Assembly: GCA_041311015.1 (NCBI GenBank)
Contig: JBFYKG010000028.1
Location: 1-16,064 of the forward strand
DNA from: Fluviibacter sp041311015
GTDB taxonomy: Bacteria > Pseudomonadota > Gammaproteobacteria > Burkholderiales > Rhodocyclaceae
DNA length: 16,064 nucleotides
Direction: 5' to 3'
Both the position numbers and the translations under genes were made by a program. Positions 9,162 through 15,526 of this stretch are shown here, piece after piece; position 1 is the stretch's first letter, and each line of letters begins with the position of its first letter. The notes under the pieces were generated by a model, which saw nothing but the letters and a program-made list of their open reading frames with translations, made no database searches and had not been told where the DNA came from.

Positions 9162-10381
9162 CAGGCCGCTTCGACCAGCAGGCCCTTGAGGTATTCCCCC
9201 TCCGGTGCGGCCAGGCCTACGGGGTGATCGCAAGATGCCATCAGGCGGCGCAGGATCCGGGCATCGCGCCCGGCATCGGCCGCGGCGCTGGCGACAATCT
9301 TCTGGAACAGCTCGACCCCGACCCCGCCCGAACACGAATAGGTCATCATCAGACCGCCCGGCGCCAGTAGCTTGAAGCCGAATAGGTTGATGTCCTTGTA
9401 GGCGCGCGCGGCCTGATCGGCATGTGCCGCGGAGGGGGCAAACTTGGGCGGATCCAGAATGATTAAATCAAACTGTTCGCCGGCCTTATGGTAATCGCGT
9501 AGCGCCTGGAACACATCGGCATCCCGCCATTCGGCGCGCGCGGCATCGATCTGCGGGTTCATGGCGAGATTGGCCTTGGCCTGTTCCAGTGCCGGGCCCG
9601 ATGAATCAATCGAGATGACCGATGCCGCGCCGCCCGCCAAAGCTTGCAACGAAAAGCCGCCGGTGTAACAGAAGCAATTGAGTACGCGGCGCCCTCGGGC
9701 CAGCGAGCGCAGCAGCAACCGGTTGTCGCGCTGATCCAGATAGAAGCCGGTCTTGTGACCGCCGGCAACATCAACCCCGAAGTTCACACCATGCTCATCG
9801 ATCTGTGGAAAAAACGGGCTTGGCGTTTCATGTAAACCTTTGGCGACAATCCAGCCGGTGACCGGTAGCAAGCCCTCGAGTTTGCGCACCTCCGAATCGG
9901 AGCGTTCATAGATCTGCTTGCAGTGTGTTGCTTGGATGATCCCGGCCACAATCGCATCGCGCCAGGCATCCGCACCCGCACTGGTAAGTTGCAACACCAC
10001 GGTATCGCCATAACGATCGGCGATCACGCCAGGCAGGCTGTCGGCCTCACCGTGGATCAGGCGCTCGCCCGCTGGTTCGATCTGATTGCCGCGCAATACC
10101 GACCAACCGACACGACGCGCCACGGCCTGCGCCACACGGCGCTTGAAGAAGGCGTGGTCAATCGTTTCATCCGGATCAAAAGTCCACATGCGGGCTCGGA
10201 TCTTGGATTCGGGGCTCCAGGCGGCACGGCCCATCGGCGTGCCATGCTCGTCTTCCACAATGACTGTATCGCCCGAGCGGGCACGCCCTTTAAGGGTGGC
10301 GACCGAACCAGCAAAGATCCAGGGATGGCGCCGGCGGACCGAACCAGATTTACCGGTATTCAATATCAGTGTTGCAGTCAT
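9161..10381 (-). CDS. rlmI: RlmI-type 23S rRNA (cytosine-C5) methyltransferase
   Basis: A 406-aa SAM-dependent methyltransferase. In E. coli RlmI makes m5C1962 in 23S rRNA; equivalence here is inferred from the whole architecture. An N-terminal PUA domain (about 1-75, starting LILNTGKSGSVRRRHPWIFAG) is followed by the central EEHydrase-like part and HKTGFYLDQRDNR (209-221). Then come the Rossmann SAM-binding loop VLNCFCYTGGFSL (233-245), LDPPKFA (309-315), and SCSGG (349-353), where Cys350 is the candidate catalytic residue. The protein ends GEYLKGLLVEAA. Its ATG overlaps the xerC stop as ATGA, and its own stop overlaps the EamA start as TGATG. Related RlmL/RlmK-like enzymes are the main alternative. 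Confidence 0.88.
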   Translation of the reverse strand: MTATLILNTGKSGSVRRRHPWIFAGSVATLKGRARSGDTVIVEDEHGTPMGRAAWSPESKIRARMWTFDPDETIDHAFFKRRVAQAVARRVGWSVLRGNQIEPAGERLIHGEADSLPGVIADRYGDTVVLQLTSAGADAWRDAIVAGIIQATHCKQIYERSDSEVRKLEGLLPVTGWIVAKGLHETPSPFFPQIDEHGVNFGVDVAGGHKTGFYLDQRDNRLLLRSLARGRRVLNCFCYTGGFSLQALAGGAASVISIDSSGPALEQAKANLAMNPQIDAARAEWRDADVFQALRDYHKAGEQFDLIILDPPKFAPSAAHADQAARAYKDINLFGFKLLAPGGLMMTYSCSGGVGVELFQKIVASAAADAGRDARILRRLMASCDHPVGLAAPEGEYLKGLLVEAA

Positions 10382-11406
10382 GGGGTATCGTTGTTTTTAG
10401 AATCGGGGTTGAACTGTTCGGCCGTATCACGGGCCGCGGCATCTTTAGCACGATGCGCACGGGGGTGTGCCTGATCGTAGACCTGCGCCAGATGTTGGAA
10501 ATCGAGATGGGTATAGACCTGCGTGGACGCGATACTGGCATGACCGAGCATTTCCTGCACCGCCCGCAGATCGCCGGAGCCCTGCAGCATATGGGTCGCG
10601 AAGGAATGACGCAACTGATGCGGGTGCACGCGCTGTGGCAAGCCCTGGCGCTGACCATGCTGCTGCAGACGTAGCTGGATCATACGGGGCGAAATGCGCT
10701 TGCCCTGCTGGCCGACAAATAACGCCGGCTCATCGTCCTTGGCCAACTGGGCGCGCACAGCCAACCAGGCCTCGATGGCGATCAGCGCAGCCTTACCCAC
10801 CGGTACAACACGCGTCTTGTTGCGCTTACCCAGTACCCGCACCTCGCCCTGGCGCAGATCAGGCAGACAATCCAGATTTAAACCGACGAGTTCAGCAAGC
10901 CGGACACCGGAGGAGTAGAAGAGCTCGTAAATGGCCTGGTCACGTAGCCGCTGTACGTGTTCTCGCGCAGCTAGCGCGGCGGGTGGCGCATCCGTTGTAT
11001 CTGCCGGTGTCGCCACCGGATTCAGCAAGCGGAATGCCTCATCGACCGACAGGGCATCCGGTAAGCGTTTGGGATGTTTGGGCGCATGCAGCCCCTCGGC
11101 CACATTGGCATCGAGAACGCCGCGCCGCGCCAACCAGCGCAGCAAACCGCGCCATGCCGACAAGGTGCGTGCAATCGAGCGGCCGGACAAGCCACCGGCA
11201 TGCAAACGGCCGACGAAGCGTCGTAAATCCAGTGCAGTGAGTTCAGCGGGCGCGGCGCCATCGGCCAGCGTTTGCAACCGGCGCAAATCTCGTTCGTAAT
11301 TGCTCAGGGTGTGCGGGGATACGCGACGCTGATCCCGCAGTTCGGCCAGCCAATCCTCGGCCCCGGGCCAGAGCGGTGTGGTTTCGGCGAGCTGCGCCGA
11401 TGTCAT
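10378..11406 (-). CDS. xerC: Tyrosine recombinase XerC
   Basis: XerC works with XerD at the dif site to resolve chromosome dimers before cell division. This copy has 342 aa; E. coli XerC has 298. The SAM-like core-binding domain (about 15-110) is followed by the catalytic domain with the complete set: Arg169 (SSGVRLAEL), Lys194 (GKRNKTR), His263 and Arg266 (HPHQLRHSFATHML), His289 (LGHASI) and nucleophile Tyr298 (TQVYTHL). The extra length comes from an Ala/Pro/Thr-rich insert near 131-148 and about 20 polar residues after the usual HPRA ending. XerD is the alternative, but the dapF-DUF484-xerC neighbourhood is that of XerC. The stop overlaps the rlmI start by four bases. Confidence 0.94.
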   Translation of the reverse strand: MTSAQLAETTPLWPGAEDWLAELRDQRRVSPHTLSNYERDLRRLQTLADGAAPAELTALDLRRFVGRLHAGGLSGRSIARTLSAWRGLLRWLARRGVLDANVAEGLHAPKHPKRLPDALSVDEAFRLLNPVATPADTTDAPPAALAAREHVQRLRDQAIYELFYSSGVRLAELVGLNLDCLPDLRQGEVRVLGKRNKTRVVPVGKAALIAIEAWLAVRAQLAKDDEPALFVGQQGKRISPRMIQLRLQQHGQRQGLPQRVHPHQLRHSFATHMLQGSGDLRAVQEMLGHASIASTQVYTHLDFQHLAQVYDQAHPRAHRAKDAAARDTAEQFNPDSKNNDTP

Positions 11407-11429
11407 CAGAACGTCGCCAGGTTCAGGTC

Positions 11430-12092
11430 TCAGGCGCGAATCGCCCGGGCCAGCGCCGCAGCGATCACATCGCCCAGCCGCTCGATGTAGAGCGTGCCCA
11501 TACCGGCCACAAAGCGTTCGGCATCATCCGAACCCATAGCCAACAGGCCCAATGTCTGTCCTTCGAATCGCAACGGTACCAGCGCCATGGAGGCAATGCT
11601 GTCGCTCTCGCCCCCAAACCAGGCGGCCACTTCGCCGGTACGCACGCTACCGGTGACGGGTTGCTTCATGCCTGCAATTTCCTTCACCAGCTCGGCGCTC
11701 ACCGGCGTACAGACCTCATGCCCAACATTCGTTGCACCATCGCCCCAGAGTCGCAGACGTGCTTGTGGCACCCCGAAATCTTCGGCCAGCGACTTGAGCA
11801 CCGTACTCACAATCTGATCCAGACGGCTGGCACCGACCAGCGCAATGGTCAGCTGATGCATGCGCGCACCCAGCGCGTCATTCGTTTCGCCCACGCCCAG
11901 CAACTCGCCCAGACGATGCTCGAGCAAGCGGTTTTTTTCGCGCAGATTGATCATCTGACGTTCAGCCAGCGAGATCGTCCGGCCACTGTAGGGATGGGCA
12001 ATCTCGACCTGATGGAAGAACTCGGCCTGCTCTTCGAAAAACTCCGGGTTGGATTTCAGAAAGTCCAGCACCGCTTCGCGCGTCACGCTCAT
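11430..12092 (-). CDS. DUF484 family protein (YigA-like)
   Basis: A 220-aa soluble protein of the DUF484 family, whose molecular role is not established. It opens with TREAVLDFLKSNPEFFEEQAEFF, then a charged helical stretch likely to form a coiled coil (ISLAERQMINLREKNRLLEHRLGELL, about 40-66). A GAF-like sensor domain follows (ARLRLWGDG through VPLRFEGQTLGLLAMGSDDAERF). No catalytic residues are evident. The gene sits between dapF and xerC as in E. coli and Pseudomonas, which is the strongest support for the assignment. Its ATG overlaps the dapF stop as ATGA, with GGAG about ten bases upstream inside dapF. xerC begins 23 bases after its stop. Confidence 0.88.
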   Translation of the reverse strand: MSVTREAVLDFLKSNPEFFEEQAEFFHQVEIAHPYSGRTISLAERQMINLREKNRLLEHRLGELLGVGETNDALGARMHQLTIALVGASRLDQIVSTVLKSLAEDFGVPQARLRLWGDGATNVGHEVCTPVSAELVKEIAGMKQPVTGSVRTGEVAAWFGGESDSIASMALVPLRFEGQTLGLLAMGSDDAERFVAGMGTLYIERLGDVIAAALARAIRA

Positions 12093-12922
12093 AGATCGAT
12101 TTCTCCAGTAAATACGGTCACAGCCGGGCCCGTCATGATGACGGATTGACCCGCGCCGTTCCAGGCAATATTCAGTTCTCCCCCGCGCGTTTGCACACGC
12201 ACGGGCGAATCGAGCAAACCCCGACGGATCCCCGAGACCACGGCCGCACAGGCACCCGTGCCGCAGGCCAGCGTTTCACCGGCACCGCGTTCATACACAC
12301 GGAGCCGGATGTTATGACGATCGATGACCTGCATAAAGCCGGCGTTCACCCGTTGCGGAAAACGCGCATGGCTTTCGATCAGCGGCCCTTGCCCGGCGAC
12401 TGGCGCGGTGTCCACATCCGCCACCACCGTGACGGCATGCGGGTTACCCATCGACACGGCGCCGATCATCAGCGTGGCGCCATCGGTTAACGACAGCGGT
12501 TGCTCGGCGGCATCCGTCTCGGACTCGAAGGGAATTTCGGCGGGCGTAAAACGCGGCTGGCCCATATCCACCGTGACCAGGCCATTGGCCTCCAGACGCG
12601 GGTGGATGATGCCGCGTTTCGTCTCAACCACAATCGCGGTTTTGTCGGTCAGTTTCTGGTCATGCACAAAACGCACGAAGCAGCGCGCGCCATTGCCACA
12701 CTGTTCGACTTCGCCGCCATCGGCATTGAAGATGCGATAGCGGAAATCGGCACCCGGTGCCGTGGGCGGTTCGACCAGCAATAGCTGGTCAAATCCAATC
12801 CCTGTATGGCGGTCACCCAGCGCGCGGATCATTTCCGGCGTGAGCTCAACATACTGACGCATGCCGTCGATGACCACAAAGTCATTGCCGAGGCCGTGCA
12901 TCTTGGAGAATTTGATTTTCAT
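12089..12922 (-). CDS. dapF: Diaminopimelate epimerase DapF
   Basis: DapF converts LL- to meso-diaminopimelate, the precursor of both lysine and the peptidoglycan cross-bridge, without a cofactor. At 277 aa it matches the family (274 in E. coli). It begins KMHGLGNDFVVID. The two active-site cysteines lie in ADGGEVEQCGNGARCF (Cys75) and GAGETLACGTGACAA (Cys220), one in each of the pseudo-symmetric halves. MGNPHAV (158-164) is also present. Nothing appears to be missing. The ATG overlaps the lpxL stop as ATGA and the stop overlaps the DUF484 start the same way. Its product is the substrate of LysA, encoded about 5 kb away on the opposite strand. Confidence 0.98.
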   Translation of the reverse strand: MKIKFSKMHGLGNDFVVIDGMRQYVELTPEMIRALGDRHTGIGFDQLLLVEPPTAPGADFRYRIFNADGGEVEQCGNGARCFVRFVHDQKLTDKTAIVVETKRGIIHPRLEANGLVTVDMGQPRFTPAEIPFESETDAAEQPLSLTDGATLMIGAVSMGNPHAVTVVADVDTAPVAGQGPLIESHARFPQRVNAGFMQVIDRHNIRLRVYERGAGETLACGTGACAAVVSGIRRGLLDSPVRVQTRGGELNIAWNGAGQSVIMTGPAVTVFTGEIDL

Positions 12923-13875
12923 GTACCGGATTCTACCTGTGCCGATGCCGGTCGATCCGACTCGGTGGGCGGCACACCATCACTGCTGCCTTTGGGCGGC
13001 TTATACCGGTTATAGCCCCACAGATACTGCGCCGGACAACGTTGGATCAGTGCCATCAGGTTATCGTTGATGGCTGCAGCCGTGGCCTCTAGATCATCCA
13101 GCGGCAATGGTGCGGCGGGTGCCGTGCAGGTCAGCACAAAGCCGTCGCCCTTGGGCAGGCGCTCGGCATAGGCGAAGATCACACTGGCACCGGTTTGGGC
13201 CAGACGCGCCGCCAGTGTCATGGTATAGGCCGGCTTGCCGAACCAGGGCAACCAGGCCCCCTGGCCAGCGGCAGGCACCTGATCGGGCAACAGGCCCACC
13301 GACTCGCCCGACTTGAGGGCGCGGATGAGGCGTCGTACGCCACTCAGATCCGCCGGGGCCACATTCATGCCCTCGCGGGTGCGGCCGTAGCGCAAAATGG
13401 ACTCCGCCCAACGCTGACGCGGCGGCCGGAATAGTACGGTAATGGGTGCCGCATCGGCATGGCTTGCTGCGTATTGCGCCGTGATTTCAAAACACCCGAG
13501 GTGCGGGGTCAGAAACAGGATGCCTTTACCCGCTGCTCGGGCCGCCTGCACATGCTGCCAACCTTCGACCCGGCGCAAAGTCCGCAGAATCTCGCCGCGC
13601 GGATGGAGCCAGAGCCAGGGCAGTTCGAAAATCGCCTTGCCTGTCTCGATTTGCGCCACGGGGCCGATCTGCTCAGCGGCCTCTGGCCCCATGGCCTGCG
13701 CCAGATTGGCATCAAAATGGCACCGGTAGCTGCCGGAAACGCGGTAGACCACACGACCCACGATGCCGCCCATGGTCTGCAAGAGCGGTAGCGGTAGCTG
13801 CGCCAGCCAGCGGACGAGGCCGAGATAACAGCGGTGCTTTAACGACAAATTAGCGGGCGTTTGCAATGGAGACAT
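12919..13875 (-). CDS. lpxL: LpxL/HtrB-type lipid A biosynthesis acyltransferase
   Basis: A 318-aa inner-membrane acyltransferase of the LpxL/LpxM (LPLAT) family, which adds secondary acyl chains to Kdo-lipid A from acyl-ACP. A hydrophobic N-terminal segment (about 17-47, LGLVRWLAQLPLPLLQTMGGIVG) is the likely anchor. The catalytic H-x4-E motif is HLGCFE (His125, Glu130). It is followed by FRPPRQRWAES, VGLLPDQVPAAGQGAWLPWFGKPAYT and the family C-terminal PAQYLWGYNRYK. A polar tail of about 25 residues follows. The acyl-chain and site preference (LpxL versus LpxM) cannot be told from sequence. No purine-rich ribosome binding site precedes the ATG. It is the first gene of the seven-gene minus-strand unit, divergent from metK. 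Confidence 0.9.
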   Translation of the reverse strand: MSPLQTPANLSLKHRCYLGLVRWLAQLPLPLLQTMGGIVGRVVYRVSGSYRCHFDANLAQAMGPEAAEQIGPVAQIETGKAIFELPWLWLHPRGEILRTLRRVEGWQHVQAARAAGKGILFLTPHLGCFEITAQYAASHADAAPITVLFRPPRQRWAESILRYGRTREGMNVAPADLSGVRRLIRALKSGESVGLLPDQVPAAGQGAWLPWFGKPAYTMTLAARLAQTGASVIFAYAERLPKGDGFVLTCTAPAAPLPLDDLEATAAAINDNLMALIQRCPAQYLWGYNRYKPPKGSSDGVPPTESDRPASAQVESGT

Positions 13876-13896
13876 AAGGCGAAAAGATGCAGGCTA

Positions 13897-13925
13897 TTGA
13901 CGCAAATGGCTTTTACACCGACAAT
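13897..13925 (+). promoter_or_regulatory. Candidate promoter for metK
   Basis: TTGACG (13897-13902) and GACAAT (13920-13925) are spaced 17 bases apart, giving five of six and four of six consensus matches with optimal spacing. The predicted start is near 13932, leaving a leader of about 167 bases before the metK ATG. That start falls at the first paired bases of the structured leader described next. Confidence 0.5.
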
Positions 13926-13954
13926 TATCTCAGACCGCCGAGTTAATACGACAA
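13924..13954 (-). promoter_or_regulatory. Candidate promoter for the lpxL-dapF operon
   Basis: On the minus strand, TTGTCG (13954-13949) and GATAAT (13929-13924) are separated by 19 bases and predict a start near 13917, about 42 bases before the lpxL ATG. The -10 matches consensus at five of six positions; the spacing is longer than ideal. It overlaps the candidate metK promoter. Confidence 0.4.
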
Positions 13955-14003
13955 CTTGCAGGGCGGGGTCAGCTGAAAATGCGGCCGAATCTGCTAAAGC
14001 GTC
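13933..14003 (+). promoter_or_regulatory. SAM-II-like pseudoknot, candidate aptamer in metK leader
   Basis: P1 is ccgcc/ggcgg (13935-13939/13962-13966). Its loop starts GAGTTAA (13940-13946) and ends TTGCA (13956-13960). TGAAAATG (13974-13981) and GCTAAA (13993-13998) follow. Loop bases ACG (13948-13950) can pair with CGT (14000-14002) just after GCTAAA, making the H-type pseudoknot expected of SAM-II. As I recall them, SAM-II aptamers have loop GATTTAA...TTGCA, then GATAAA...GCTAAA and a pairing strand. This copy is longer by about ten bases before GCTAAA. The gene downstream, metK, is an apt target. The match is by eye, short and from memory, so it is tentative. Confidence 0.4.
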
Positions 14004-14086
14004 CCTCGCTCGAACCGATCCCCGGAGCAGGACACGCCCCCCGGCAGTAGTTAGCCGGAACAAGTCCACCGGGGATTTGTTGTTTC
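14001..14086 (+). promoter_or_regulatory. Candidate attenuator with alternative hairpins before metK
   Basis: One fold is a long imperfect hairpin: ATCCCCGG (14018-14025) with CCGGGGAT (14069-14076), GGAC (14030-14033) with GTCC (14064-14067), and CCGGC (14041-14045) with GCCGG (14054-14058). It is followed by the T-rich 14076-14085 and then GGAG (14088-14091), the metK ribosome binding site. A competing fold pairs 14001-14011 with 14025-14033 (gtcc/ggac, gctc/gagc, plus one pair between bulges) and excludes the first two helices. This resembles antiterminator/terminator switching. The T tract is interrupted by G, so translational masking is also possible. Confidence 0.45.
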
Positions 14087-14098
14087 TGGAGTTCATAC

Positions 14099-15262
14099 AT
14101 GAGCGAATATCTCTTTTCTTCCGAATCGGTTTCCGAAGGCCACCCCGACAAAGTCGCGGATCAGATCTCGGATGCCATCCTGGACGCCATCCTGGCTGAA
14201 GACCCCAAAGCCCGCGTCGCCTGCGAAACCCTGGTATCAACCGGCCTCGTCGTGATTTCGGGTGAAATCACGACCACCGCCCACATCAACTACCGCGAAA
14301 TCGCACAGGACACCGTGCGCCGCATCGGTTACGACAATTCGGACATCGGCTTCGACTACAAGTCGTGCGCCATCCTCACCGCCATCAATCGTCAGAGCCC
14401 GGACATCGCCCAGGGTGTGAACGAAGGCGAAGGCATTGATCTGGATCAGGGCGCCGGTGACCAGGGTCTGATGTTCGGGTACGCCTGCCGCGAAACCCCG
14501 ACCCTGATGCCGTTCCCGATTTTCTACGCGCACCGCATCATGCAGCGCCAGGCGGATCTGCGCCGCGACGGCCGCCTGCCCTGGCTGCGTCCGGATGCCA
14601 AGAGCCAGCTGACCGTACGCTACGTTGACGGCAAGCCGGTTGCCATCGATACCGTGGTGGTCTCGACCCAGCACGACGCCGACGTGACGCACAAGCAGAT
14701 CGAAGAAGCCGTGATTGAAGAGGTCATCAAGCCCGTACTGCCCGCGGACATGATCACCGACAAGATCCGTTACCTCATCAACCCGACTGGCCGTTTCGTG
14801 GTTGGTGGCCCGCACGGTGACTGTGGCCTGACCGGTCGCAAGATCATCGTCGACACCTACGGTGGCGCGGCTCACCACGGTGGTGGCGCGTTCTCGGGCA
14901 AGGACCCGTCTAAGGTCGACCGTTCGGCCGCCTACGCTGGCCGTTACGTGGCGAAGAACATCGTCGCCGCCGGCCTGGCCGACAAGGCTGAAGTCCAGGT
15001 GGCTTACGCCATCGGTGTTGCCAAGCCGGTCTCGCTGATGGTCAATACCTTCGGCACTGGCAAGATCGCCGACGAGAAGATTGCTGCACTGGTCGCCGAA
15101 CACTTCGACCTGCGTCCGAAGGGCATTGTGCAGTCGCTGGACCTGCTGCGCCCGATCTACTCGAAGACCGCCGCTTACGGCCACTTTGGCCGTGAAGAGC
15201 CGGAATTCACCTGGGAGTGGACCGACAAGGCCGACGCCCTGCGTGCGGCCGCCGGCCTGTAA
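14099..15262 (+). CDS. metK: S-adenosylmethionine synthetase MetK
   Basis: MetK makes SAM from methionine and ATP in the cytoplasm. At 387 aa it matches the family (384 in E. coli). Motifs are SEGHPDKVADQISDAILD (12-29, His15 and Asp17 at the active site), the ATP-binding GAGDQG (118-123), and GGAAHHGGGAFSGKDPSKVD (255-274) with the phosphate-loop glycines. The ending is EEPEFTWEWTDKADALRAAAG. The ATG at 14099 is preceded by GGAG seven bases upstream. The start codon lies at the end of a leader of about 167 bases with riboswitch-like structure, and a strong terminator follows the gene. It is divergent from the lpxL operon. A second SAM-related gene, ahcY, follows under its own RNA control. 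Confidence 0.98.
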   Translation: MSEYLFSSESVSEGHPDKVADQISDAILDAILAEDPKARVACETLVSTGLVVISGEITTTAHINYREIAQDTVRRIGYDNSDIGFDYKSCAILTAINRQSPDIAQGVNEGEGIDLDQGAGDQGLMFGYACRETPTLMPFPIFYAHRIMQRQADLRRDGRLPWLRPDAKSQLTVRYVDGKPVAIDTVVVSTQHDADVTHKQIEEAVIEEVIKPVLPADMITDKIRYLINPTGRFVVGGPHGDCGLTGRKIIVDTYGGAAHHGGGAFSGKDPSKVDRSAAYAGRYVAKNIVAAGLADKAEVQVAYAIGVAKPVSLMVNTFGTGKIADEKIAALVAEHFDLRPKGIVQSLDLLRPIYSKTAAYGHFGREEPEFTWEWTDKADALRAAAGL

Positions 15263-15282
15263 TCGACTGTTGTAAGCCTTTG

Positions 15283-15320
15283 ATCCCGGACGCCTATTTG
15301 GGCGATCCGGGATTTTTATT
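15283..15320 (+). terminator. Intrinsic terminator after metK
   Basis: ATCCCGGA (15283-15290) with CGCC (15291-15294) pairs with GGCG (15301-15304) and TCCGGGAT (15306-15313), with a single bulged A at 15305 and a six-base loop. TTTTTATT follows. The hairpin starts 20 bases after the metK stop and separates metK transcription from the ahcY promoter. Confidence 0.9.
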
Positions 15321-15334
15321 GCCGCAATTTCTGG

Positions 15335-15340
15335 TACAAT
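15335..15340 (+). promoter_or_regulatory. Candidate -10 element for ahcY
   Basis: TACAAT lies 10 bases before the first paired base of the SAH riboswitch, which predicts a transcription start near 15347, right at the aptamer. The -35 region overlaps the T tract of the metK terminator and is a poor match to TTGACA. The position relative to the aptamer is the main support. Confidence 0.55.
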
Positions 15341-15349
15341 TCGATCCAT

Positions 15350-15446
15350 TCCGAGGAGCGCTGCGACGCAGATATTTCTGCTGCCAGGCTCGGATCGATT
15401 AACTGCGCTCACCTGACCAACCTGTGGGGTTGGCGGATCAGGTGAA
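15350..15446 (+). promoter_or_regulatory. SAH riboswitch upstream of ahcY
   Basis: The sequence carries the conserved SAH (S-adenosylhomocysteine) aptamer core: CCGAGGAGCGCTGC (15351-15364), CCAGGCTCGG (15384-15393), GCGCTCACCTG (15405-15415) and CAGGTGAA (15439-15446). P1 is tccgag/ctcgga (15350-15355/15389-15394). The P2 hairpin is gcag/ctgc (15368-15371/15378-15381). GAGCGC/GCGCTC (15356-15361/15405-15410) is the long-range pseudoknot. The last stem is cacctga/tcaggtg (15410-15416/15438-15444) with inner ccaacc/ggttgg. The class is known to turn on ahcY when SAH accumulates. In the 80 bases downstream, CTTCC (15479-15483) can pair with GGAAG (15518-15522) of the ribosome binding site, a possible expression platform. 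Confidence 0.94.
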
Positions 15447-15526
15447 AGCCGCAGACACATGCCACGCGTGTTCGATGACTTCCCACTGATTGGCCCCCTG
15501 CTTTGCTTTAGGGAAAAGGAAGCTCT

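Noticed and set aside
9162..9335. Upstream in-frame extension of the EamA transporter
   Set aside because: The extra 58 residues are Arg/Gly/Pro-rich and lie within the 3' end of rlmI. The TGATG junction at 9161 gives a natural start next to the first membrane segment.
10467..11240. 257-codon plus-strand frame inside xerC
   Set aside because: It is Arg/Pro/Ala-rich and low in complexity, antisense to an intact XerC with all catalytic residues.
11376..12149. 257-codon plus-strand frame over DUF484
   Set aside because: It is antisense to the conserved DUF484 gene and shows no recognisable protein features.
13839..14240. Small frames on both strands in the lpxL-metK gap (133 codons minus, 112 codons plus)
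   Set aside because: Both run into lpxL or metK coding sequence and cover the promoters and structured leader. Neither translation looks like a protein family, so the gap is better read as regulatory.
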